Shown piece after piece: positions 16,335 through 23,681 of a stretch of 34,484 bases of DNA. This DNA is from CAMCXT01 sp046302715. GTDB lineage: Bacteria > Bacteroidota > Bacteroidia > M30B66. The notes under the pieces were generated by a model that was given only the letters and a program-made list of their open reading frames with translations, was not told the DNA's origin and ran no database searches. The DNA lies in assembly GCA_046302715.1 (NCBI GenBank), contig JBKCHQ010000040.1:1-34484 (forward strand), written 5' to 3'. Position numbers and translations under genes: made by a program. How positions within the stretch are numbered: position 1 is the first letter of the stretch; each line of letters opens with the position of its first letter.

Positions 16335-16472
16335 ATGTATAAAGCATCAATAGCCCTATTTTTAGTCGGTATATTTTTATGCACCCTAAGCAGTTGTAGG
16401 GCAAAAAAAGTGGATTGTCCTGCATATGGGAAGGTTAATCAACTAGAAACTACTGGCCAACAAAATTCCTGA
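16335..16472 (+). CDS. Very small lipoprotein (45 residues) coupled to ytxJ
   Basis: A 45-codon frame with an N-terminus MYKASIALFLVGIFLCTLSS followed by Cys21: an n-region, hydrophobic core and LSSC lipobox, so signal peptidase II processing and lipidation at C21 are expected. The mature peptide is only 25 residues and has a second cysteine (C28 in KKVDCPAYG). Its TGA overlaps the ATG of ytxJ by one base (TGATG), a strong sign that both are translated from one message. A near-consensus promoter sits just upstream. I do not recognise a named family. Its size makes it easy to miss in automated annotation. Confidence 0.72.
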   Translation: MYKASIALFLVGIFLCTLSSCRAKKVDCPAYGKVNQLETTGQQNS

Positions 16473-16801
16473 TGCCTGTTCAATGGAAACCCCTTTGTAC
16501 GGTTTCTGACTTGGAAACAGCTGTTTACCAATCATTTGATTCCGAACATCGTTACGTTTTTATCTTTAAACATTCAACGCGCTGCAGTATTTCACGTATG
16601 GCCTTGGATCGGCTTGAGAGAAGCCTCAAGGCTAATGAACCTGCTTATTTTCTCGATTTGTTAAACTATCGTGAATTGTCAAATCTCATTTCGGAACGCT
16701 TTTCAGTGCAGCATGAATCTCCGCAGGTGCTAATTATCAAGAATGGCGAATGCACCCTTCACGCATCGCACAATGCCATCACCGCAGATTTATTTTCCTG
16801 A
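16472..16801 (+). CDS. ytxJ: YtxJ-like monothiol bacilliredoxin (bacillithiol system)
   Basis: A 109-residue thioredoxin-fold protein. The fragment YVFIFKHSTRCSISRMALDR contains the family's HSTRC motif with C38; most members read HSTRCPIS, and here the Pro is Ser. The later segment SPQVLIIKNGECTLHASHN provides the cis-Pro region and a strand before the last helix (HNAITADLF). YtxJ/BrxC proteins are proposed to remove bacillithiol from S-bacillithiolated proteins in the cytoplasm, and bacillithiol is made by several Bacteroidota. It is translated from the same message as the tiny lipoprotein. Its stop TGA directly abuts the stop of the convergent OsmC gene, with no base between. Confidence 0.88.
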   Translation: MPVQWKPLCTVSDLETAVYQSFDSEHRYVFIFKHSTRCSISRMALDRLERSLKANEPAYFLDLLNYRELSNLISERFSVQHESPQVLIIKNGECTLHASHNAITADLFS

Positions 16802-17206
16802 TTAGTATTTAAATATTATATCCTGCTCCACATCGGGATGCAGACTCAACGCAACGGGACAGGTTTTTGCCGCTCGCTCCAAAATTTGTTTCTGATGATC
16901 GTTGGGTTCGATAGTCCAACCGTGAAATTTAATTTCAATTTTACTGATGCGACGTGGGTTTGAGGCCATGTGTTTGGTAACATCCGCCTTTAAGCCGTCC
17001 AGATTTATGGAGTGGGTTTGCGCTGCGATGCCCATTATAGTCATCATACAGGCCGACAAAGCCGCACAAATCGAGTCAGTAGGACTAATAGCTTCGCCAC
17101 GACCTTGATTATCAGTGGGTGCATCTGTAATTATGATTTGGCCTGAAGCGGCGTGCTTTTGCTCAGTTCGCAAATTGCCTAAATAGCGTGAGTGAATAGT
17201 AGCCAT
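16802..17206 (-). CDS. OsmC/Ohr family thiol peroxidase-like protein
   Basis: A 134-residue protein with both redox cysteines of the OsmC family in the expected contexts: C53 in ISPTDSICAALSACMMTIM, at the N-terminus of the central helix, and C116 in AAKTCPVALSLHPDV. An extra cysteine, C47, lies in the same helix region. Members reduce organic hydroperoxides in the cytoplasm. HSRYLGNLRTEQKHAASGQ at the start resembles the YhfA/OsmC-like subgroup rather than Ohr proper. It is convergent with ytxJ, so two thiol-redox genes meet tail to tail without intergenic DNA. No clear promoter motif was found. Confidence 0.9.
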   Translation of the reverse strand: MATIHSRYLGNLRTEQKHAASGQIIITDAPTDNQGRGEAISPTDSICAALSACMMTIMGIAAQTHSINLDGLKADVTKHMASNPRRISKIEIKFHGWTIEPNDHQKQILERAAKTCPVALSLHPDVEQDIIFKY

Positions 17207-17238
17207 CTAAAATCAGGTTTTTAATGTGTGTTTAAGTG

Positions 17239-17246
17239 TATCTTTG
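17239..17246 (+). promoter_or_regulatory. Candidate -7 box for the outer-membrane protein/lipA unit
   Basis: TATCTTTG matches TAnnTTTG exactly. The transcript would start near 17251, downstream of an alternative GTG start at 17226 and about 14 bases before the ATG at 17265. This decides for the ATG. Confidence 0.6.
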
Positions 17247-17264
17247 AGGCTCTGCGAAGGTAAT

Positions 17265-18014
17265 ATGGTTTTCCGCTTTTTTATATGTGTTTTGGGGATT
17301 ATTGCTGCAAAGACACTGTGCGCTCAAAACGTAACAGGAGTGGAAGAAACAGGAATTCTCTACAAACATACCCGTTCTGTTGGTTTGTTTATCCATACCC
17401 GAGGTTTTGGCGCCAACTATCGTTTTGGTGTTAATGAAACAGGATATAGGTCGGCTCAATGGGATTTTGCGCTATTTACGATGCGGCATCCCAAGGAGAT
17501 TCGCTCCGTAAACCCATTCAGCGATAATGCCGGCGGATACGTTTACGGCAAGTTAAATAGCCCGATTTTTTTACATACCGGATGGGGTAAACGATTTATT
17601 TTAGATGCAAAAGGCGATAAAGGCGGTATTGAGTTAGGATATAGTCTTTATGGAGGTGTTAGTTGGGCGTTAATTAAACCTGTTTACCTCAACGTTTATT
17701 ATTTCGACGATAATTTCGGAGTGCGTGAACAAACAGAACGGTATGATCCTCAAAAGCATTATCCCGATAATATTTCGGGAAGGGCTCCTTTCACCATAGG
17801 TTTATTCGAGAGCACATTTTCTGCAGGGGCTTATCTAGAGGGAGCCCTGCAATTCGAATTTGGACGCCAACAGAAACAACTCAGAATGATTGAAGTGGGG
17901 GCTTCTGCGGATTTTTTAGCCCGTCCACTGCAAATTATGGCCAACAATCCGCAAGAACGTTTGTTTTTTAACCTGTTTATTCGATTGATGTATGGGAAAC
18001 TCTGGAATCGGTGA
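17265..18014 (+). CDS. Conserved outer-membrane beta-barrel-like protein of unknown function
   Basis: From the ATG at 17265 the protein has 249 residues, starting with the signal peptide MVFRFFICVLGIIAAKTLCAQ. The mature part alternates short amphipathic strands (SVGLFIHTRGFGANYRFG, AQWDFALFTMRHPKEIRSVN, GGIELGYSLYGGVSWALIK) and ends NLFIRLMYGKLWNR, consistent with a small outer-membrane barrel. The HPKEIRSVNPF segment is characteristic of a family I associate with Bacteroidota and without known function. A GTG 39 bases upstream in frame would precede the predicted transcription start and disrupt the signal peptide. The last 23 bases overlap the start of lipA, so the two genes are probably co-transcribed, although no functional tie is obvious. 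Confidence 0.82.
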   Translation: MVFRFFICVLGIIAAKTLCAQNVTGVEETGILYKHTRSVGLFIHTRGFGANYRFGVNETGYRSAQWDFALFTMRHPKEIRSVNPFSDNAGGYVYGKLNSPIFLHTGWGKRFILDAKGDKGGIELGYSLYGGVSWALIKPVYLNVYYFDDNFGVREQTERYDPQKHYPDNISGRAPFTIGLFESTFSAGAYLEGALQFEFGRQQKQLRMIEVGASADFLARPLQIMANNPQERLFFNLFIRLMYGKLWNR

Positions 18015-18912
18015 AAATACTTCGGGGGGCAGCGCAACAACAGAGCAGCCAGCAAGCCAACAAGCAGAACCACGTCGCAAAAAGCCGGATTGGCTCAGGG
18101 TAAAATTGCCCACGGGCCCCGAATATGCCATGGTGCGTAAACTTGTTGATACGCATAAACTACACACCATTTGCGAAAGTGGAAACTGCCCCAATATGGG
18201 CGAATGCTGGGGTGCAGGCACGGCGACGTTTATGATTTTGGGAAATATATGTACCCGTTCCTGTGGTTTTTGTGCCGTAGCTACAGGCATGCCCAGCGCA
18301 GTTGACTGGCAAGAACCTATGCGGGTAGCCAACTCGGTTAAACTTATGGGTGTAAAACATGCCGTAATAACCTCCGTAGACCGTGATGATTTAAAAGATG
18401 GTGGTTCAATCATCTGGAAAGAGACCGTTGAGGCAGTGCGAAAAATGAGCCCAGGAACTACCTTAGAAACTTTAATCCCCGACTTTGCCGGCAAATGGGA
18501 AAACCTGCAACGCATTATAGATGTATGCCCCGAAATTGTTTCACACAATCTCGAAACCGTGCGACGCCTCACTCGAGAAGTGCGCATTCAAGCACGATAC
18601 GACCGTTCGCTCGAAGTATTGAGGCGCCTTAAAGAAGGTGGTTGCCGCACCAAATCGGGCGTTATGCTTGGATTGGGCGAAACAGAACAGGAAGTTTTGG
18701 AAACCATTAATGATTTACGCCAAAATGGGGTCGATATTTTAACACTGGGGCAGTACCTGCAACCAACGCCTAAACATTTGCCGGTGGCAGAATTTATACG
18801 ACCTGAAACTTTCGAACACTATAAATCCAAAGCGCTTGAGGCAGGCTTTAGGTATGTAGAAAGCGGCCCTCTGGTGCGTTCGTCCTATCACGCCGAAAAA
18901 CATTTATTCTAA
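17992..18912 (+). CDS. lipA: Lipoyl synthase
   Basis: A radical SAM enzyme of 306 residues that inserts two sulfurs into protein-bound octanoyl groups to make lipoamide. Both clusters are visible: the auxiliary [4Fe-4S] cluster ligands C61, C66 and C72 (CESGNCPNMGEC) and the radical SAM motif C87-x3-C91-x2-C94 (CTRSCGFC). The C-terminal RSSYHAEKH contains the serine that ligates the auxiliary cluster. Other family segments are HAVITSVDRDDLKDGG and VDILTLGQYLQPTPKHLPV. The ~28 residues before KKPDWLRVKLPTG are polar and poorly conserved, but no later Met precedes the conserved region, so the ATG at 17992 stands. It overlaps the upstream outer-membrane gene by 23 bases. Confidence 0.97.
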   Translation: MGNSGIGENTSGGSATTEQPASQQAEPRRKKPDWLRVKLPTGPEYAMVRKLVDTHKLHTICESGNCPNMGECWGAGTATFMILGNICTRSCGFCAVATGMPSAVDWQEPMRVANSVKLMGVKHAVITSVDRDDLKDGGSIIWKETVEAVRKMSPGTTLETLIPDFAGKWENLQRIIDVCPEIVSHNLETVRRLTREVRIQARYDRSLEVLRRLKEGGCRTKSGVMLGLGETEQEVLETINDLRQNGVDILTLGQYLQPTPKHLPVAEFIRPETFEHYKSKALEAGFRYVESGPLVRSSYHAEKHLF

Positions 18913-18936
18913 AGTGCATCTTTTTTTAAGAAGAAA

Positions 18937-18968
18937 TTTGCGTGCTATTTTTTCATAGTGTAAATTTG
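18937..18968 (+). promoter_or_regulatory. Promoter of gapA (TTTG-N20-TAAATTTG)
   Basis: TTTG at 18937-18940, 20 bases of spacer, then TAAATTTG at 18961-18968. Both elements match the Bacteroidota sigma consensus and the spacing is standard. The start would be near 18973, giving a 16-base leader. Confidence 0.8.
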
Positions 18969-18988
18969 ACACTTATAAAATTAAACCT

Positions 18989-19990
18989 ATGACATCACCT
19001 ATTAAAGTTGCGATTAACGGATTTGGCAGAATTGGCAGAATGTCGTTTAGGGCAATGCTTAATAACCCACAGATACAGGTTGTGGCCGTTAACGACCTTA
19101 CCGATATAGAAACACTGGCACATTTGCTTCGCTATGACTCGGTACAGGGTCGTTTAGAAAATCTGGTAACGGTGAGCAATGGCCATATTCACTGTGGCCA
19201 ACACACGATTAAAGTGTATTCCGAAAAGGATCCAACGGTTCTTCCATGGGGTGAGTTAGCCATCGATGTGGTTATTGAGTCCACCGGGCTTTATCTTGAT
19301 AAAGCATCAGCAGGCAAGCATTTAGAGGCTGGCGCCCGCAAAGTTATCATCAGCGCGCCTGCAAAAGAGGATGTACCCACCTTTGTTTTGGGGGTTAACG
19401 ATCACTTACTTTCGGATACAGATACTATTGTTTCAAATGCTTCATGTACCACTAATTGTGCGGCACCAATGGTAAAAGTACTGGACGAAGCATTTGGTGT
19501 TGAGTGGGGTTTGTTGAGCACTGTTCACGCATATACCGGCGATCAGCGCTTGGTAGATGCGCCTCATAAAGACCTAAGAAGAGCGCGTTCGGCTGCATTA
19601 TCCATAATTCCAACAAGTACGGGAGCAGCAAAAGCTATTGGATTGGTGATGCCGCACCTCAAAGGCAAACTGGATGGCACCGCATTTAGGGTACCGGTGC
19701 CAAGTGGTTCCATGACCGATTTTACCATTAAACTTAAAATTCCTGCTGATAAAAAATCAATTAATGAGGCCTTTTATAAAGCTTCTAAAGAACAACTTTC
19801 AAAAATATTAGAATATACTTCGGATCCAATAGTGTCCACCGACATTATCGGCAATCCGCACTCTTGTATATTCGACTCGGATCTTACTCTGGTTATGGGA
19901 AATACCGTTAAAGTAGTAGGCTGGTACGACAATGAGGCCGGCTACTCAGCGCGTGTTTCAGAGCTGGTGTTAAAAATGTGCGCCTTATAA
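18989..19990 (+). CDS. gapA: Glyceraldehyde-3-phosphate dehydrogenase, type I
   Basis: A glycolytic/gluconeogenic NAD-linked enzyme of 333 residues, the normal length. The Rossmann motif NGFGRIGR lies at residues 10-17 and the second strand ends in ND (N35-D36), favouring NAD over NADP. Catalytic C153 is in SNASCTTNCAAP, the paired H180 in STVHAYTGDQ, and substrate-binding segments RRARSAALSIIPTSTGAAKA and GWYDNEAGYSARV are intact. It has its own strong promoter and a clear terminator, so it is probably monocistronic. The symbol is by type; the genome may hold further gap paralogues. Confidence 0.97.
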   Translation: MTSPIKVAINGFGRIGRMSFRAMLNNPQIQVVAVNDLTDIETLAHLLRYDSVQGRLENLVTVSNGHIHCGQHTIKVYSEKDPTVLPWGELAIDVVIESTGLYLDKASAGKHLEAGARKVIISAPAKEDVPTFVLGVNDHLLSDTDTIVSNASCTTNCAAPMVKVLDEAFGVEWGLLSTVHAYTGDQRLVDAPHKDLRRARSAALSIIPTSTGAAKAIGLVMPHLKGKLDGTAFRVPVPSGSMTDFTIKLKIPADKKSINEAFYKASKEQLSKILEYTSDPIVSTDIIGNPHSCIFDSDLTLVMGNTVKVVGWYDNEAGYSARVSELVLKMCAL

Positions 19991-20055
19991 GACCAAGAAA
20001 TTCGAGTTTAAAGAGAACCTGTATTTATTTTCTATAGGTTAGTTTGATTTTGGGA

Positions 20056-20094
20056 AAAGAAGTCCCGGCACTATGCCCGGGATTTCTTTATTTT
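20056..20094 (+). terminator. Rho-independent terminator after gapA
   Basis: Arms AAAGAAGTCCCGG and CCGGGATTTCTTT (one G-T wobble, one bulged C) around a short loop, followed by ATTTT. It lies 66 bases after the gapA stop codon. Confidence 0.8.
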
Positions 20095-20099
20095 AGACC

Positions 20100-20107
20100 T
20101 ATATTTG
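20100..20107 (+). promoter_or_regulatory. Candidate -7 box for the membrane protein/fmt unit
   Basis: TATATTTG matches TAnnTTTG, immediately after the gapA terminator and 16 bases before the ATG at 20124. The -33 position falls within the terminator stem and shows no TTTG. Confidence 0.5.
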
Positions 20108-20123
20108 TTTTTAAATCCTCACT

Positions 20124-21140
20124 ATGCTCCAACAGGTTGAACGTGTTGATCTGCTGAATATAGGCTTGATGCTGGTTTCTTTCGCATTGGCCTTTTTACT
20201 ACCCTTTGAACTGTTTTTGTTTGCCTATGCAGTAATGGGTCCGCTGCATTACCTTACCGAGATGGGCTGGCTTAAAGAAAAGGGCTTTTTTACCAAAGGC
20301 AAATATGATTATATCGTTTTAACGTGCCTAGTTATTTGTATTACACTGGGATTTTTTAATTACAACGCTTGGTTTAAGGACGCCACCACCAATTTTATTT
20401 ACTTGGGCTTTGCAGCAGCATGTTTTATGGCATTTATAGGCGACAACACTATTAAAGTAATCGCCTTAATCTTTAGCGTTTTTTCGATACTGGTGGTAAG
20501 CAGATGGGATGCATATGAAACCTTATTCGCCATCTACCTCCCTACCATAATACACGTATTTTTATTTACGGGCATTTTCATGCTTTTTGGAGCCTTAAAA
20601 AATAGAAGTCGCATCGGCGTTATTGCAGTGGCGTTATTGCCTCTTTTGGGGTCTCTTTTTTTTCTATTTCCTTCAGCGGGAAATCTTTTGGCTTCTGATG
20701 ATTATATTATAAGCAGCTATGGAGGATTTGCCGAGCTCAATAGAAACATTATTAACCTAACGGGGCTATTGGAATTAAAACCTTTTTCAGAACTAACGGC
20801 AAAAGAAAATTTCAATGCGATTTTTCACTCCGAGGCAGGCTTCTCCGTTATGCGCTTTGTGGCTTTTGCCTATACATACCATTATCTTAATTGGTTTTCA
20901 AAAACTTCCGTCATTAAATGGCATCGGGTGCCTAAAGTGCAGCTTATGGGTGTTATCGGCATTTGGTTAGGTTCTATTGCATTATATCTATACGATTATT
21001 CTGTTGGATTAAAATGGCTTTTTCTTCTTTCGTTTTTGCATGTACTACTCGAGTTTCCTCTTAATTTCGTAAGTTTTACAGGTATTTTTAAGGAAACATT
21101 TGCTTTATTTACCCAACGAAAAAGAGCCAATCAGGCTTGA
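20124..21140 (+). CDS. Integral membrane protein of unknown function with histidine-bearing helices
   Basis: A 338-residue inner-membrane protein with roughly eight to nine hydrophobic segments. Histidines lie in or next to the segments, in patterned contexts: H42 (YAVMGPLHYLTEMGWL), H144 (YLPTIIHVFLFTGIF), H253 (FAYTYHYLNWFSK), H267 (SVIKWHRVP) and H306 (LSFLHVLLEFPLNF). Paired membrane histidines of this kind often bind iron in integral-membrane oxygenases or desaturases, but I see no full motif of any named family, so that is only a possibility. The stop codon lies six bases before the ATG of fmt, so the two are co-transcribed. Many Bacteroidota proteins of this type carry only hypothetical annotations. 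Confidence 0.78.
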   Translation: MLQQVERVDLLNIGLMLVSFALAFLLPFELFLFAYAVMGPLHYLTEMGWLKEKGFFTKGKYDYIVLTCLVICITLGFFNYNAWFKDATTNFIYLGFAAACFMAFIGDNTIKVIALIFSVFSILVVSRWDAYETLFAIYLPTIIHVFLFTGIFMLFGALKNRSRIGVIAVALLPLLGSLFFLFPSAGNLLASDDYIISSYGGFAELNRNIINLTGLLELKPFSELTAKENFNAIFHSEAGFSVMRFVAFAYTYHYLNWFSKTSVIKWHRVPKVQLMGVIGIWLGSIALYLYDYSVGLKWLFLLSFLHVLLEFPLNFVSFTGIFKETFALFTQRKRANQA

Positions 21141-21145
21141 ATCAG

Positions 21146-22093
21146 ATGCGAATTATTTTTCTGGGAACTCCCGATTTTGCCGTTGAGGCCTTGAAAGCCA
21201 TCATTAACTCCGGTTTTAATGTGGTAGCTGTAGTTACTGCGCCCGACAAACCGGCAGGCAGAGGTTTGCAACTGAAGGCATCAGCGGTAAAACAATTTGC
21301 AGAAAGCCTTGGAATTCCTATATTACAGCCCCAGAAGCTTAAAGATCCCGATTTTTTGGAGGTGCTAAGAACATATCGTGCCGATGTGCAGGTTGTAGTT
21401 GCTTTTAGAATGTTGCCCGAACACGTCTGGAACATGCCTCCTTTGGGAACTTGGAACCTCCATGCATCGCTGCTGCCTGCATATAGAGGTGCAGCACCCA
21501 TTAATCACGCTTTAATTAACGGAGAAAATATTACCGGTTTAACTACATTTAAGTTGGTACATGCCATTGATGAAGGGGCCATCGCTCTGCAATTGCCGTT
21601 AATCATAAAACCCGATGAAACCGCCGGAGAACTGCACGATAGAATGGCCACACAAGGCGGCACACTGTTGTCGGCTACTTTAAAGGCGATAGAAAATAAC
21701 AATCTAAATTTACTTGAGCAAGGTCAAATCACCGAACAAGAATTACCGCATGCTCCCAAGCTAAATCCTGCCTTTTGTAAAATAAAGTGGACACATAAAG
21801 TCCATGATGTACACAATCTAATCAGGGGCCTAAGTCCATATCCAGGAGCCCATTCAACTTTACATAATGGCGAGGATGCCTTAGGCGTTAAAATTTTTAA
21901 AGGCTCCATTTCTGAGTTACATTTCCAAAATTTACCTGCAGGTACTATTAAAATCGACCAAAGCAGGCTTTATGTTTCAACAGCCGATTCATGGTACGAA
22001 CTGCTGGAAATACAGCCTGCAGGAAAAAAACGGATGACTGTAAGGGAATTTTTGCTTGGTTTTAGGATTAAATCAGCACCACATTTTGATTAA
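21146..22093 (+). CDS. fmt: Methionyl-tRNA formyltransferase
   Basis: The enzyme transfers a formyl group from 10-formyl-THF to Met-tRNA(fMet) for initiation. It has 315 residues from the ATG at 21146 (MRIIFLGTPDFAVEALKAI), a typical start for the family; an in-frame TTG nine bases upstream overlaps the previous gene and is rejected. Catalytic residues N104, H106 and D142 occur in GTWNLHASLLPAYRGAAPIN and AIDEGAIALQ, at offsets like those of the E. coli enzyme. The C-terminal tRNA-binding OB-fold domain begins near residue 200 (CKIKWTHKVHDVHNLIRGLS). It follows the membrane-protein gene by five bases. Confidence 0.96.
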   Translation: MRIIFLGTPDFAVEALKAIINSGFNVVAVVTAPDKPAGRGLQLKASAVKQFAESLGIPILQPQKLKDPDFLEVLRTYRADVQVVVAFRMLPEHVWNMPPLGTWNLHASLLPAYRGAAPINHALINGENITGLTTFKLVHAIDEGAIALQLPLIIKPDETAGELHDRMATQGGTLLSATLKAIENNNLNLLEQGQITEQELPHAPKLNPAFCKIKWTHKVHDVHNLIRGLSPYPGAHSTLHNGEDALGVKIFKGSISELHFQNLPAGTIKIDQSRLYVSTADSWYELLEIQPAGKKRMTVREFLLGFRIKSAPHFD

Positions 22094-22202
22094 TTTTATA
22101 TAAATACAGAGGTAACTTGCGTTAAAACAGCTCTTTAGGGGCTCAGTTATTAACAAAATCGCCAATTTATCAACAAAAACAAGGGTTTCGAGGGGAGTGG
22201 GC

Positions 22203-22232
22203 TTGGAACATATAGGTTTTCCTATAAATTTG
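22203..22232 (+). promoter_or_regulatory. Promoter of the HU gene (TTG-N19-TAAATTTG)
   Basis: TTG at 22203-22205, a 19-base spacer and TAAATTTG at 22225-22232: consensus elements at consensus spacing. The predicted leader before the ATG at 22281 is about 44 bases, the longest of the well-supported promoters here. Confidence 0.75.
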
Positions 22233-22280
22233 CTCAAGAGAACATTTTAAACAATCAAAAACCCTTAAAACAAAATCATC

Positions 22281-22553
22281 ATGAACAAAGCAGAACTCAT
22301 CGATGCAATTGCTGCGAATGCAGAACTTTCAAAAGTAGATGCGAAAAAAGCGCTTGATGCGTTTATTACCGCTACAACAGGAGCTCTTAAAAAAGGAGAT
22401 CGTGTTGCTCTTGTAGGATTCGGATCTTTCTCAATTTCTAAGAGAGAGGCTCGTAAAGGCCGTAATCCACAAACTGGTAAAGAAATCAAAATTGCTGCTA
22501 AGAAAGTGGTAAAATTCAAAGCAGGAACAGAGCTTTCTGGTAAAGTGAAATAA
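22281..22553 (+). CDS. hup: HU family DNA-binding protein
   Basis: A 90-residue histone-like nucleoid protein, the exact usual length. It begins MNKAELIDAIAANAELSKVD (dimerising helices). The family signature is present in GFGSFSISKREARKGRNPQT, followed by the beta-arm and GKEIKIAAKKVVKFKAG. HU binds and bends DNA without sequence preference as a dimer. The gene has its own consensus promoter and a strong terminator, as expected for an abundant protein. hupA versus hupB cannot be distinguished outside Enterobacteria. Confidence 0.97.
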   Translation: MNKAELIDAIAANAELSKVDAKKALDAFITATTGALKKGDRVALVGFGSFSISKREARKGRNPQTGKEIKIAAKKVVKFKAGTELSGKVK

Positions 22554-22571
22554 TTTCACTCTACAAACAAA

Positions 22572-22608
22572 ATAAAAGACCCTCCCCTATGGAGGGTTTT
22601 TTATTTTT
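22572..22608 (+). terminator. Rho-independent terminator after HU
   Basis: A seven-base-pair stem (ACCCTCC/GGAGGGT) with a five-base loop, preceded by A-rich sequence and followed by a long T run. It ends only about six bases before the ATG of the next gene. Confidence 0.9.
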
Positions 22609-22609
22609 G
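22602..22609 (+). promoter_or_regulatory. Candidate -7 box inside the HU terminator T-run
   Basis: TATTTTTG matches TAnnTTTG and lies in the T-run of the HU terminator, four bases before the agmatinase-family ATG (22614). If active, transcription would begin at or within a base or two of the ATG, giving a leaderless message. The T-run makes a chance match likely, and no -33 box is visible. Confidence 0.35.
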
Positions 22610-22613
22610 GGTC

Positions 22614-23681
22614 ATGAATATTTCCCTTTCCAAGCACGATAAAATTCTCCAATTTAATCCAAACAATCCCGCACCGGAAGACGCTAACCTCTTTGGTTTG
22701 CCTTTTAATGCCGAAGAGTCAGATATTGTTATTTTGCCTGTGCCCTGGGAAGTTACCGTTTCTTACCAGTCAGGAACGGCTAAAGGTCCTATGGCCATTC
22801 TCGAGGCCAGTGCTCAGGTAGATTTGCTCGATTCAGATGTTCCTGATGCCTGGAAAGCCGGAATACATTTGCTGCCACAGTCGGAGGCTTTATCCGAAAA
22901 AAGTATAGAATTGCGTGATCAAGCCGTTAAACATATTGATTCGCTGCACCATAGTTCAGAAGATAACCGTGATGCCGAAGCGTCGCTTGCCCGTATTAAT
23001 CAGGCCTGCGCCGAAATGGTGGAATACGTGCAACAAGAAACTCGTTACTGGTTACTCAAAAATAAAATTGTAGGTTTAATTGGGGGCGATCACAGTACGC
23101 CACTCGGATTTATTAAATCTCTCACCGAATTCCACGACAGCTTTGGGATACTACAAATTGATGCGCACTGCGATTTACGTGATGCTTACGAAGGCTTTAC
23201 CTATTCGCATGCCTCAATTATGTATAATGCATTAAAAGAAAAACAGGTCGAAAAACTGGTTCAAGTGGGCATTCGCGACTATTGTTCCGAAGAATTAGAC
23301 TATATCCAAAATTCAAACGGTAGAGTGGTGTGTTATTTTGACGAACAGCTAAGTTCGGCTCAATACAGAGGTAAAACATGGGACATACAATGCGATGAAA
23401 TCATTGCCCAGCTGCCTCAAAAAGTCTACGTGAGTTTTGATATTGATGGCTTAAATCCCGCTTTATGTCCGAATACGGGCACGCCTGTACCCGGAGGGCT
23501 CGAATACCATCAGGCCGTTTTCCTTTTGAGGAAACTTGCAAATTCAGGCAAGACTATTATTGGCTTTGACCTTAATGAGGTGGCTCCGGGTGCCGACGAA
23601 TGGGATGCCAACGTTGGTGCACGATTGCTCTTCAAATTAGCGGTATTTGCCGGTCTTTCAAAAGGGGTATTTATTCGTTAA
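22614..23681 (+). CDS. Agmatinase/arginase family ureohydrolase
   Basis: A binuclear manganese enzyme of 355 residues that would split a guanidino substrate into amine and urea. All six metal ligands are visible: H160 (GGDHS), D183, H185 and D187 (QIDAHCDLRDAYEG), D276 and D278 (SFDIDGLNP). YSHAS after the second motif is typical of agmatinases, and agmatine to putrescine is the likely reaction, feeding polyamine synthesis; arginase, formiminoglutamase or guanidinobutyrase activity cannot be excluded. There is an insertion of about 40 residues before GLIGGDH. It starts just after the HU terminator and ends overlapping the stop codon of pdxH (shared TTAA). Confidence 0.9.
   Translation: MNISLSKHDKILQFNPNNPAPEDANLFGLPFNAEESDIVILPVPWEVTVSYQSGTAKGPMAILEASAQVDLLDSDVPDAWKAGIHLLPQSEALSEKSIELRDQAVKHIDSLHHSSEDNRDAEASLARINQACAEMVEYVQQETRYWLLKNKIVGLIGGDHSTPLGFIKSLTEFHDSFGILQIDAHCDLRDAYEGFTYSHASIMYNALKEKQVEKLVQVGIRDYCSEELDYIQNSNGRVVCYFDEQLSSAQYRGKTWDIQCDEIIAQLPQKVYVSFDIDGLNPALCPNTGTPVPGGLEYHQAVFLLRKLANSGKTIIGFDLNEVAPGADEWDANVGARLLFKLAVFAGLSKGVFIR

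Noticed and set aside
17916..18587. 223-codon minus-strand frame opposite lipA
   Set aside because: Shadow of lipA, which has both iron-sulfur motifs intact.
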